Positions 42,981 to 51,876 of a stretch of DNA of 64,000 nt are shown here, piece after piece (within the stretch, counting starts at the first letter, position 1; every line of letters begins with the position of its first letter). The position numbers and the translations under genes were made by a program. The DNA comes from Bacillus sp. FSL K6-3431 (GTDB lineage: Bacteria; Bacillota; Bacilli; Bacillales; Bacillaceae_C). The stretch is from positions 4,588,001 to 4,652,000 of the forward strand of contig NZ_JBBOCT010000001.1 of assembly GCF_038002605.1 (NCBI RefSeq), in the 5' to 3' direction. The notes beneath the pieces were generated by a model that saw nothing but the letters and a program-made list of their open reading frames with translations, was not told where the DNA came from and ran no database searches.

Positions 42981-45185
42981 ATGAACCATAATTGGTTTCG
43001 TCGCATGCTGATGGCGTATACGCCTGTTTTTTTTATTGTCATTTTTATTTTATTCCTTATTTTCTTTCAAGCATTAAATGATCAGAGCAGGCAAGAAGCA
43101 TTGAATATTAATGAATCATTGGCTGGACAAGCCTACCGTTATGTTGATCGTAGTTTAAAAGAAATAGATCATAAAGTGCTAAGAGAATCTTTGATTAATG
43201 AAAGCTTTCAGCATTTTTTAAACGAACAGGGTATGTCTAATGTTCCTGTTAATCTGGAAGCGCTAAAATCACTGCAGGAACTGAAGATCAACTACCCGAT
43301 TATTGATTCCGTATATCTTGTGCGTTACAGTGATCAGTCAGTTTTGAGTCTAGGGATGATGGGGAAAGTATCGGACTTTGGTGACAAGTTATTTATCAAT
43401 GATTATATTGAACATCACACCTCTCATTGGACAGATACGCGTTTATATCGAGAATTTTCAAAACAAAGCAAGAGAGAAGTTGTATCTCTTACTCGCCCCG
43501 TACCCTTTTATAGCAAATCTAAAGGATTAATTGTCGTAAATGTCAGTCTCGACAGCTTGAGGAATGGAATTCAGGAGATGTACGATCCTGAAGTAAGCTT
43601 TGTTCGGCTCATTGATCGTAAAGGGACAGATCTGAATAATGAAGAGGCTATTCAAGTTAAAGAGCAGGTACTTACTCGTTTGACCTCAGACTATTACGGC
43701 TGGACAATAGAAAGTGGTCTTATTCAGAGCAATTTGAGCCGAATCATGGAATCTATCAATATAATATGGATACTTATCTCCATACTTGTTGTGTTTACAG
43801 GCGTCATCTGGATTATTTATATTACAAAAAAGGCCTACAAACCGTTGGAGCAACTTGTAGGAAAAATCCATTCGTACTCTAAAGAATCTTTGCAGGGACA
43901 ACCTATTTCTTCTCATCAGAATGAATTCACGTTTATTGACTATACATTGAATCAAATGTTAGAGCAATCAAACCGCTATGATCAGGAACGAGACGAGGTC
44001 TTGGTGTTGCGTAGAAAATATGGATTTGAAAAACTATTAAAAAATATAGGCGCTTTCCCGGATTGGGAAGAAGAAATGGCCAAAATTGGATTACCACATA
44101 CGTTCCATCCGTCCGTCGTATTTATGGTAGAAATGGATCAATATAGTGAATGGGAGAAGCAACTGAAAACAGAACAAATGTTGCAATTAAAGATAATCAC
44201 TGAGGAGGTCGTATCCCAAATCGATGATGAAACAGTATCCATCCTTTGGTGTGGATGGGCAAATGAGTCTCGATTAGTTGGGATTGCAAAAATTTCGGAT
44301 GTAGATAGGGACCCTTATCAGCATTTTATGAAATATAAAAATCAGATAAGAGATCATTCAGCATTCACTGTAACGATTGGTTTTAGTAGATTAATACTAA
44401 TCCCTGAAGATCTTCGCAAAGCGTATCGAGAGGCAGAAGATGCGTTGGCATATAAAGCAGTCATGGGACTAGATCAAGTTATCCGATATCAAGAATCAAC
44501 GTATACTGAAGTGGATGTGTATACTCATTTAAAAATTGCCAATGAAGTTGTCTTAGCATATAGGATGAGTGCGGATAGTTGGCGGGAGCAATATCGGCAA
44601 CTGTTTACACAGATCCGTAAAACGAAGTTAAGGAAAGAAGAGTTAGTTAACATTATGAACTTTTTTGTTTATCATTTAGAAAGGGAGAGGCATATGTTTC
44701 CCCAGGAAATACAGAAAAAATGGAGTGAACATGTGCTGCCAGGGTTAACTGTCCAGCTTGAGCAGTTTGATACGATCGAAGAGTTAGAAGGCAACATATT
44801 TCAAATTCTAGATGGAATGTCTAATGAAATTGTAACCTTTAGACAAGCAAAGAACTATCATCAAGTGCTGCTGGAGATCAAGATATATATGGAAAAAAAC
44901 TACGATAAGGTAGAGCTTTCCCTAGATCATTTAAGTGAAATTTTTGAAATGCCAGGGAAAAATATAAGTAAGTTATTTAAAGAGGAGTTCGGTGAGAAGT
45001 TTGTAAACTTCTTGATAAGAATTAGGATGGAGCGTGCAGAGGAACTGTTACAATCAACAAATGATACGATAGTTGAAATTAGTGAACAAGTTGGCTATAT
45101 TAGTGCTAATTCATTTACGAGAGTTTTCCGTAAAGTATATGGAACATCTCCAGGAGAATACAGAAAGATAAAGCAAAACTTATAA
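42981..45185 (+). CDS. membrane-anchored AraC-family regulator
   Basis: A 734-residue one-component sensor/regulator. Membrane segments at about 14-31 and 258-281 (IWILISILVVFTGVIWIIYI) flank an extracytoplasmic sensor domain. A coiled linker and a middle GGDEF-less region follow, then a C-terminal AraC double helix-turn-helix (about 640-734; LSLDHLSEIFEMPGKNISKLF, IVEISEQVGYISANSFTRVF, and the terminal TSPGEYRKIK). Strong GGAAAGGAG ribosome site. Such proteins sense sugars outside and activate adjacent importer genes. The two LplBCA-like cassettes immediately downstream are the likely targets. Confidence 0.9.
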   Translation: MNHNWFRRMLMAYTPVFFIVIFILFLIFFQALNDQSRQEALNINESLAGQAYRYVDRSLKEIDHKVLRESLINESFQHFLNEQGMSNVPVNLEALKSLQELKINYPIIDSVYLVRYSDQSVLSLGMMGKVSDFGDKLFINDYIEHHTSHWTDTRLYREFSKQSKREVVSLTRPVPFYSKSKGLIVVNVSLDSLRNGIQEMYDPEVSFVRLIDRKGTDLNNEEAIQVKEQVLTRLTSDYYGWTIESGLIQSNLSRIMESINIIWILISILVVFTGVIWIIYITKKAYKPLEQLVGKIHSYSKESLQGQPISSHQNEFTFIDYTLNQMLEQSNRYDQERDEVLVLRRKYGFEKLLKNIGAFPDWEEEMAKIGLPHTFHPSVVFMVEMDQYSEWEKQLKTEQMLQLKIITEEVVSQIDDETVSILWCGWANESRLVGIAKISDVDRDPYQHFMKYKNQIRDHSAFTVTIGFSRLILIPEDLRKAYREAEDALAYKAVMGLDQVIRYQESTYTEVDVYTHLKIANEVVLAYRMSADSWREQYRQLFTQIRKTKLRKEELVNIMNFFVYHLERERHMFPQEIQKKWSEHVLPGLTVQLEQFDTIEELEGNIFQILDGMSNEIVTFRQAKNYHQVLLEIKIYMEKNYDKVELSLDHLSEIFEMPGKNISKLFKEEFGEKFVNFLIRIRMERAEELLQSTNDTIVEISEQVGYISANSFTRVFRKVYGTSPGEYRKIKQNL

Positions 45186-45584
45186 AGCCTATTAGATGTA
45201 TTTTTAAATTATATATTTTTGCAAAAGACAATGTCATCTGGCATTGTTTTCTTTTTATCTATTTTTATAAGAGTACTGGTGTAGTAGAGCGAGAACTTCG
45301 TTTCATAATAGTATTGTAATATGGATGGATTAGTTACTATTTAGTAACATTGCTCTAGGGTTTCAGCGAGTCAGCGAAAAAAGCATATAAGAGAAAATAG
45401 GGTTATACATCCCACTTTAGATGGGATTTACAGAAAAAGCGAAAAAGGATTGGTCGAAGAAAATTGCTTGTTGCCAGCTCATTTTATAAAAAGCTATGAT
45501 AAATTCAACCGCAGAGGGAATGAGGATAGCGGGAAGTAACTATATTTGAAAACCCTTACACGTATCAAGGAAGGAGAGGCTAGA
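45186..45584 (+). other. gene-free leader of the first LplBCA-type cassette
   Basis: A terminator (45224-45256) ends the regulator gene. The rest holds small inverted repeats (GTTAC..GTAAC near 45350; ATCCCA..TGGGAT near 45408-45428) that could be operators. No gene was seen. Confidence 0.45.
45224..45256 (+). terminator. rho-independent terminator
   Basis: AAGACAATG...CATTGTTTT, then CTTTTTAT. Ends the transcript of the membrane-bound AraC regulator. Confidence 0.75.
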
Positions 45585-46550
45585 ATGACACCAGAGAAAG
45601 CAATACTTGAGAAAAATGCGCATCATCTGTTTAATAACCGAAAAAGAAAAACAAACTGGAAATTAGCGAAGAAACATTGGCAACTTTATTTATTAATGTT
45701 GCTACCATTGGCTTCCCTTATCATCTTTAAATACGTTCCGATGCTTGGTAGCGTAATTGCATTTAAAGACTACAACGTCATAAAAGGAATAATGGGTAGT
45801 GAGTGGGTTGGTTTCAAATACTTTACGCAATTTTTTAATCTACCTCACTTTTGGACTATTATCGGTAACACGCTTGGGTTAAGCCTTTACGGACTGCTAA
45901 TAGGTTTTCCGGCACCAATCTTATTGGCACTTGCTTTAAATGAGGTACGCCAAGGACTTTTTAAAAAGTCGGTTCAGATGGTTACATATGCGCCTTATTT
46001 TATTTCAACAGTTATTATGGTTTCGATCATTATCGTTGCTTTGTCTCCTAATACCGGAATCGTCAACAGTATACTTGGCATATTTGGGGTGGACCCAAAG
46101 AACTTTATGGGCGAACCAGGTCTATTTAAATCAATTTATGTGTTTTCCGACGTTTGGCAACACACGGGGTATGGAGCAATTATTTATCTTGCAGCTTTGG
46201 CAGGTGTCAACCCTGAATTTTATGAAGCAGCCAAAATGGATGGCGCCTCAAGAATTCAAAAGATTTTGAATATAGACCTACCTAGCATCCTCCCAGTGAC
46301 TGTCATTCTCCTTATCTTAAATATTGGGAATATGATGGCGATCGGATTTGAAAAGATTTACCTGATGCAAAATTCATTGAATGTCCAAACGTCAGAAGTT
46401 ATTTCAACCTATGTATATAAAGTAGGGTTATTAGAATCTAATTTTAGCTTCTCAGCAGCAGTAGGATTATTCAATTCAGTGGTCAATTTAATTTTACTAG
46501 TATTAGTCAATTATATTGCGAAAAAAGTATCGAAAAACAGTCTATGGTAA
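45585..46550 (+). CDS. LplB-type sugar permease (cassette 1)
   Basis: Start set at ATG 45585, preceded by AAGGAGAGG, rather than the TTG at 45546. About 321 residues and six membrane segments (WQLYLLMLLPLASLIIFKYVP; IAFKDYNVIKG). EAA loop EFYEAAKMDGASRIQKIL. Ends KKVSKNSLW. First gene of a permease-permease-binding protein cassette; needs an ATPase from elsewhere. Similar to the permease at 49874, with which it shares a cassette order. Confidence 0.93.
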   Translation: MTPEKAILEKNAHHLFNNRKRKTNWKLAKKHWQLYLLMLLPLASLIIFKYVPMLGSVIAFKDYNVIKGIMGSEWVGFKYFTQFFNLPHFWTIIGNTLGLSLYGLLIGFPAPILLALALNEVRQGLFKKSVQMVTYAPYFISTVIMVSIIIVALSPNTGIVNSILGIFGVDPKNFMGEPGLFKSIYVFSDVWQHTGYGAIIYLAALAGVNPEFYEAAKMDGASRIQKILNIDLPSILPVTVILLILNIGNMMAIGFEKIYLMQNSLNVQTSEVISTYVYKVGLLESNFSFSAAVGLFNSVVNLILLVLVNYIAKKVSKNSLW

Positions 46551-46562
46551 GAGGTGAAAAAA

Positions 46563-47465
46563 ATGGCTAAGAAAAAAACTGCAATTCGTGAATCAAACAG
46601 CGATCGTCTATTTCTTGCTGGTGTATATTTGTTTTTATTTATTGTATTAGTAGTTATACTTCTACCTTTACTTAATATTGTCAGTTCCTCCTTTAGTCAC
46701 CCAAGTGCAGTCGTAGCAGGAAAGGTTTGGCTGTTCCCAGTTGATTTTTCGCTAGCAGGATATAAAGCGGTATTCAACAACCCAAATATATTAATTGGTT
46801 TTAGGAACTCACTATTTTATACGGTGCTTGGTACACTAGTTAATGTCGTTTTGACAGTCATGATTGCTTATCCATTATCACGAAAGACGGTTTACGGGCG
46901 GGGTCTAATTATGGCAATACTCGTCTTTACAATGTTATTTGATGGCGGACTTATTCCCTATTACCTTGTTGTAAAATCATTGGGATTACTTAATACGCCA
47001 TGGGCGATGATTTTACCTGGGGCACTAGCTGTATTTCAAGTGATTATTGCTAGAACATTTTTCCAAACTACGATACCGGATGACCTCTTTGAAGCAGCAG
47101 AAATCGATGGTTGTACGGACTTTCGCTTTATTACAAGCGTGGTTTTGCCCTTGTCAAAACCTATTATTGCGGTAATGACCCTAATGTATGCGGTTGGGCA
47201 TTGGAATGCCTATTTCCAAGCGTTGATTTTCCTAAGGGATCCAAACTTATTTCCGTTGCAACTAATTCTTCGAGAAATTCTCGTTTTAAATACAATTGAC
47301 CCTTCAATGTTGGCAAATGTTGATCAAGTGCTTGCTCAGTCTGGTTTAAAAGAGCAGCTTAAATATGCATTAATAGTTGTAGCCAGTGTACCTGTTCTTG
47401 TGATTTATCCATTTGTTCAGAAGCACTTTGCAAAAGGTGTGATGATTGGTTCGTTAAAAGGATAG
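46563..47465 (+). CDS. LplC-type sugar permease (cassette 1)
   Basis: Start set at ATG 46563, with AAGAGGTG upstream; the GTG at 46554 lies within that ribosome site. About 300 residues, six membrane segments, EAA loop DDLFEAAEIDGCTDFRFI and terminal KHFAKGVMIGSLKG. Pairs with the permease ending 12 bases earlier. Confidence 0.93.
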   Translation: MAKKKTAIRESNSDRLFLAGVYLFLFIVLVVILLPLLNIVSSSFSHPSAVVAGKVWLFPVDFSLAGYKAVFNNPNILIGFRNSLFYTVLGTLVNVVLTVMIAYPLSRKTVYGRGLIMAILVFTMLFDGGLIPYYLVVKSLGLLNTPWAMILPGALAVFQVIIARTFFQTTIPDDLFEAAEIDGCTDFRFITSVVLPLSKPIIAVMTLMYAVGHWNAYFQALIFLRDPNLFPLQLILREILVLNTIDPSMLANVDQVLAQSGLKEQLKYALIVVASVPVLVIYPFVQKHFAKGVMIGSLKG

Positions 47466-47572
47466 GAAGATTGGTAGATATCTAATTACTCATTGAAAGG
47501 GGGGATGAATAAGTATTTGAATGTATGAATGAAGTCAAACTAATGTAAAATCAAAAAGGGGAGGTATTATCT

Positions 47573-49237
47573 ATGAAAAAGAAGGCAATTTTGTTTATTG
47601 GTATTATAGCAATGATGATGATATTTCTTGTAGCTTGTAGTTCGAATGAGAAGACTGGTGAAAGTGAAAAAAATGCAAGCAAAGAGGATGTGTCAGTAAA
47701 TCCGGTTGGAAAATTACCGATTGTAGACGAAACAATGACACTTCGGATGTTTGCGCCTCAATATGCAAGTATTGAGAATATGGATACAAACTTGTATACG
47801 AAATGGCTAGAAGAAAAGACAAATATACACATTGATTGGGATCTTGTCCCAAATGATGCATTGAATGATCGTAAGCAATTAATGCTTGCAAGCGGTGATT
47901 ACCCAGAAGTCATCCTTCACGGAACTCTAACACCAGATGAGCAAATGAGATATGGTGAACAAGGTGTATTTTTACCATTGAATGACCTGATTGACAAGTA
48001 CGCCCCAAATGTAAAAAAGGCAATGGAGTCACTTGATTATTTATCTAAATCGATTACAGCGCCTGATGGAAATATATACTCAATCCCAATGGTGAATGAA
48101 TGCTATCATTGTACGTACCCAAATAAATATTGGATGAACAAAACATGGCTCGATAATTTAGGACTTGAAGTGCCAACAACGACAGATGAATTATATACCG
48201 TATTAAAGGCATTTAAAGAAAAAGATCCGAATGGAAATGGAAAAGCAGATGAAGTTCCGTTAACAGCTGCAACGGAAGAAACAATGTGGGGGGGCACTTT
48301 TGCAGCCTATCTGATGAATCCATTTATTTATAATGACGCTGATACCTTCCTTCGTGTTAAAGACAAAAAAGTTTCTTTAGCGGCGAATACGGATGAGTGG
48401 AAAGAAGGCCTCCGCTTTATGAATAAATTATATTCTGAAGGGCTTATAGATATGGGTGCATTTACACAAAATGCGGATGCTGTTAATCAACTCGCAAATC
48501 GTGATCCAGATAATATTATGGGTTCAATAACAACAGCGCTGCTAAGCTATGCACTTTCACCGGATGATAAAACACCACGACATAAGGAATATGTAACAGT
48601 GGCACCATTAAAAGGACCTGAAGGTGTACAACAAGCAAATGTTCAAGAAAGTGTAACAAGTGGCCAATTTGCATTGACGAATAAGGCTACGGAAGCGCAA
48701 CAAATCGCAGCGATTAGACTAGTCGACTTCCTCTTTACAGAAGAAGCCGTACTGTTACAAGAATATGGACCAGAAGGTTCGGGATGGCGCAAAGCAGAAG
48801 AAGGAGAGCTTGACTATAATGGAAAACAAGCGAAATATACTCAACTTCCTGTAGAAGCGGCTCAAACCCATAATAACGGATGGGAGCAAATTGGTCCTTC
48901 CTTACGTACATTCGAGTACCGAGCATCATTTACAGCTCCAGAAGATCCGCTATCTAACGATGGTTACGGAACTAGACTTCATCAAGAGACAAAAGAAAAT
49001 TATGAACCTTATGGGACAACTGAAGCATATCCAAAAGGAATATTCATCAATTTGGAAGATTCCAGTGAAGCTGCTCAGTTAAAGACAACAATTTCCGACT
49101 ACATCGAGTCAAATCTAGCCCAATTCGTAACAGGCACTCAGGATATCGATAAGGATTGGAATAAATATATTAAAGGCTTCAAAGGGCTTCAACTAGAACG
49201 ATATTTAGAGATCTATCAGGAAGCATTTGATCGTTAA
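47573..49237 (+). CDS. LplA/YtcQ-type solute-binding lipoprotein (cassette 1)
   Basis: A 554-residue lipoprotein (lipobox LVAC, Cys22) with GGGGAGG upstream. Body cues: TNIHIDWDLVPNDALNDRKQ, ASGDYPEVILHG, KDPNGNGKADEVPLTAA, and the C-terminal WNKYIKGFKGLQLERYLEIYQEAFDR block of the YtcQ class. Third gene of the cassette, 107 bases after the permeases. Close in type to the receptor at 51877. Probably binds an oligosaccharide; ligand unknown. Confidence 0.92.
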   Translation: MKKKAILFIGIIAMMMIFLVACSSNEKTGESEKNASKEDVSVNPVGKLPIVDETMTLRMFAPQYASIENMDTNLYTKWLEEKTNIHIDWDLVPNDALNDRKQLMLASGDYPEVILHGTLTPDEQMRYGEQGVFLPLNDLIDKYAPNVKKAMESLDYLSKSITAPDGNIYSIPMVNECYHCTYPNKYWMNKTWLDNLGLEVPTTTDELYTVLKAFKEKDPNGNGKADEVPLTAATEETMWGGTFAAYLMNPFIYNDADTFLRVKDKKVSLAANTDEWKEGLRFMNKLYSEGLIDMGAFTQNADAVNQLANRDPDNIMGSITTALLSYALSPDDKTPRHKEYVTVAPLKGPEGVQQANVQESVTSGQFALTNKATEAQQIAAIRLVDFLFTEEAVLLQEYGPEGSGWRKAEEGELDYNGKQAKYTQLPVEAAQTHNNGWEQIGPSLRTFEYRASFTAPEDPLSNDGYGTRLHQETKENYEPYGTTEAYPKGIFINLEDSSEAAQLKTTISDYIESNLAQFVTGTQDIDKDWNKYIKGFKGLQLERYLEIYQEAFDR

Positions 49238-49469
49238 TCAGTTCACAGTTTTTGCCGAGCGGTCTTACGGAATAAAGCCCTAAAGTGACGGAAATAGTTC
49301 TTAAACTAACGAAATTAGTAATCAAATTTTTAGAATAAAGGCGTTATTTACACTAACTTATAGGCACTGGAGTTTTTGTACTCAGGGGCATGGCTTAGGA
49401 GTAATCGGACTAAGACCAGCCCTTCGCAACAACTTATTGTTTAAAAGGTGAAAAGTAACTATCTAGTGG

Positions 49470-49507
49470 ACCCCTAAATTCAAATGTTGAATTTAGGGGT
49501 ATTTTTG
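49470..49507 (+). terminator. rho-independent terminator
   Basis: ACCCCTAAATTCAA / TTGAATTTAGGGGT, 14 perfect base pairs with a 3-base loop, then ATTTTT. Separates the two transport cassettes. Confidence 0.9.
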
Positions 49508-49837
49508 TAAGATAAAAAGGAAAAAGTTTTACAAAAGTATTTATGTGTCTAGCTACAGCGCTTCCTAGAACCGTTAATTGGGGCAAAATCCTTTCCAACC
49601 AATAAGAGTGAGAAGCACGCTGAGAATGACATAAAGCCATTTTACCAGACTTTTAACATCTACTAAAACAGTAATATTAATTTATACATACTTTATTAAA
49701 ATTCACATATGACCAATTGGAAAAGCCAATGACTTCACGGTAAGTAGGGGTATCATCATCAATGATAGCTACTATCATTAAAAACAACATATTGCTAACA
49801 AGTAGTCAAAAAAAATAGAATGAAACTACAGCTGTAA

Positions 49838-49851
49838 TGAAAACACTTACA
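49838..49851 (+). promoter_or_regulatory. catabolite-responsive element-like site
   Basis: TGAAAACACTTACA fits the cre consensus at 13 of 14 positions (A for G in the centre). It lies 22 bases before the start of the cassette 2 permease, in its leader. Confidence 0.5.
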
Positions 49852-49873
49852 TATGAATGAGGAGGTATATGCG

Positions 49874-50836
49874 ATGAGCACGAGTTTAGCTACTGATCCA
49901 CAGCAAAGGAAAAAACTTAAAAGACAAACGTCTAAATCATTATATAGAAAAGTCTTGCAAAATTGGCAATTATACATATTTGTTTTGCCGGCTTTCTTAT
50001 ATTTTTTGATCTTTCACTACATTCCAATGTACGGAGTCCAAATTGCGTTTAAAGATTTCATTCCGACATTGGGAATATGGGATAGCGAATGGGTAGGATT
50101 TGAACATTTTACTAGATTTTTTAAGTCGTTTTATTTTTGGGATTTAATTAAGAATACACTAGGAATTAGTGTATATGAGCTAATTATTGGTTTTCCGTTA
50201 CCGATTATTTTGGCCTTGTCATTAAATGAAGCTAAGGATGGTTTATATAAGAGAACAGTGCAAACTGTAACATATGCACCGCATTTTATATCCGTTGTTG
50301 TTATGGCCGGAATGATCATCTCTTTTCTATCCCCAACAACAGGTCTTATCAATCATATAATACAACTGTTCGGTTTTGAGCCTATTCCGTTTATGACAGA
50401 TCCCAAATGGTTTAAAACAGTATATGTATTATCAGGTGTATGGCAAAGCGCCGGTTGGGGAACTATTATTTATTTGGCTGTTCTTTCAGGTGTAAGTCCT
50501 GAGCATCATGAAGCAGCTATTGTAGATGGAGCAACCCGTCTTCAGCGTATTCTGCATATTAACATACCTGCAATTGTTCCAACAATGGTGATTCTGCTGA
50601 TTTTAAACGTAGGAAATATAATGGCCATGGGCTTTGAAAAAATATTGTTATTGCAAAATGCTCTCAATCTTGAATCTTCAAATGTCATCGCAACATTTGT
50701 TTATGAGTCAGGTTTATTGAATGCTCAATATAGTTTTGCAGCAGCGGTAGGTTTGTTCAATGCAGTTATTAACGCCGTATTACTTGTAATGGTAAACCGA
50801 ATCGCAAGGAAGACAAGTGAAACGAGTCTATGGTAA
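49874..50836 (+). CDS. LplB-type sugar permease (cassette 2)
   Basis: Start set at ATG 49874, six bases after GAGGAGGT; the ATG at 49853 lies upstream of that ribosome site. About 320 residues, six membrane segments (LYIFVLPAFLYFLIFHYIP; IAFKDFIPTLGIW), EAA loop EHHEAAIVDGATRLQRIL and end RKTSETSLW. Very similar in plan to the permease at 45585, so the two cassettes are related by duplication or shared descent. Confidence 0.93.
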   Translation: MSTSLATDPQQRKKLKRQTSKSLYRKVLQNWQLYIFVLPAFLYFLIFHYIPMYGVQIAFKDFIPTLGIWDSEWVGFEHFTRFFKSFYFWDLIKNTLGISVYELIIGFPLPIILALSLNEAKDGLYKRTVQTVTYAPHFISVVVMAGMIISFLSPTTGLINHIIQLFGFEPIPFMTDPKWFKTVYVLSGVWQSAGWGTIIYLAVLSGVSPEHHEAAIVDGATRLQRILHINIPAIVPTMVILLILNVGNIMAMGFEKILLLQNALNLESSNVIATFVYESGLLNAQYSFAAAVGLFNAVINAVLLVMVNRIARKTSETSLW

Positions 50837-50850
50837 GGGGGTAAAAACAT

Positions 50851-51756
50851 ATGGGGAATGCAATAAAAGAAACAAAAAAAGATAAAGTATTTAAAGTATT
50901 AAATTATACGTTCTTAACTCTTGCAATGGGCTTTGTTCTTTATCCTTTAATCTATATTGTAAGTGCTTCAATAAGTGCTCCATCAGCTGTAAATTCAGGA
51001 GATATGTGGCTTTTTCCAAAAGAAATAACTTTTGACGGATATAAGCTTATTTTTGACAATAATAACATTTGGAAAGGATACTTAAATACCATTTTTTATA
51101 CTGTTCTTGGTACATTAATTAATTTAGCTATTACCATTCCGGCAGCATATGCCCTTTCACGAAAAGATTTTGCGGGCAGAAATTTCTTCATGGGAATGTT
51201 TGTACTTACGATGTTCTTTAGTGGAGGGCTAATTCCAACATATTTAGTCGTAAAAAACGTGGGTCTTATCGACACTATATGGGCTATGGTTTTACCAAAT
51301 GCTGCAGCTGTTTGGAATATCATCGTCGCACGAGTGTTTTTTCAAACATCAATCCCGAAAGAACTGGAAGAATCCGCAATTATTGACGGTTGCTCCAATT
51401 TCACAATGTTTATAAAAATTATCTTGCCTTTATCTGCTCCAATCATAGCTGTTATGGCACTTTTTTACGGAGTTGGCCACTGGAATGGGTACTTTAACGC
51501 ATTAATTTATCTATCTGATAAGACTTTGTATCCACTTCAATTGGTTTTAAGGGAAATTCTTGTATTACAGGAAATGTCATCGCAATCAACAGAAATGACC
51601 GGTAGCATGGCTGAAGCAATGCATAGTAAACAGCAGTTGGCAGCGGTTATCAAATATGGAGTGATGATTGTATCCTCCTTACCTATTATCATCGTCTATC
51701 CATTTCTCCAACGCTATTTTGTTAAGGGAGTGATGATTGGATCACTTAAAGGTTAA
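50851..51756 (+). CDS. LplC-type sugar permease (cassette 2)
   Basis: A 301-residue permease with six membrane segments, EAA loop KELEESAIIDGCSNFTMFI and terminal RYFVKGVMIGSLKG, which matches the cassette 1 counterpart. GGGGGT precedes the ATG, 14 bases after the first permease. Functions as the second half of the pore. Confidence 0.93.
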   Translation: MGNAIKETKKDKVFKVLNYTFLTLAMGFVLYPLIYIVSASISAPSAVNSGDMWLFPKEITFDGYKLIFDNNNIWKGYLNTIFYTVLGTLINLAITIPAAYALSRKDFAGRNFFMGMFVLTMFFSGGLIPTYLVVKNVGLIDTIWAMVLPNAAAVWNIIVARVFFQTSIPKELEESAIIDGCSNFTMFIKIILPLSAPIIAVMALFYGVGHWNGYFNALIYLSDKTLYPLQLVLREILVLQEMSSQSTEMTGSMAEAMHSKQQLAAVIKYGVMIVSSLPIIIVYPFLQRYFVKGVMIGSLKG

Positions 51757-51876
51757 ATTCCGCTAAAAGAGGATGTTCAAAGAGTATAAGGAAAAGATTA
51801 GGGGGTGGTACACTTCATTTGATGAAACGTAACTATATATGTAAATCAGTATTCATTATTGAAAGGGGATTTATGG

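Larger units (their letters stand above)
49238..49873 (+). other. gene-free stretch between the two cassettes
   Basis: Contains a strong terminator (49470-49507), a degraded copy of a dispersed Bacillaceae-type repeat (about 49545-49570, GTGTCTAGCTACAGCGCTTCC) and a cre-like site (49838-49851). A minus-strand open frame here has no support. Confidence 0.5.
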
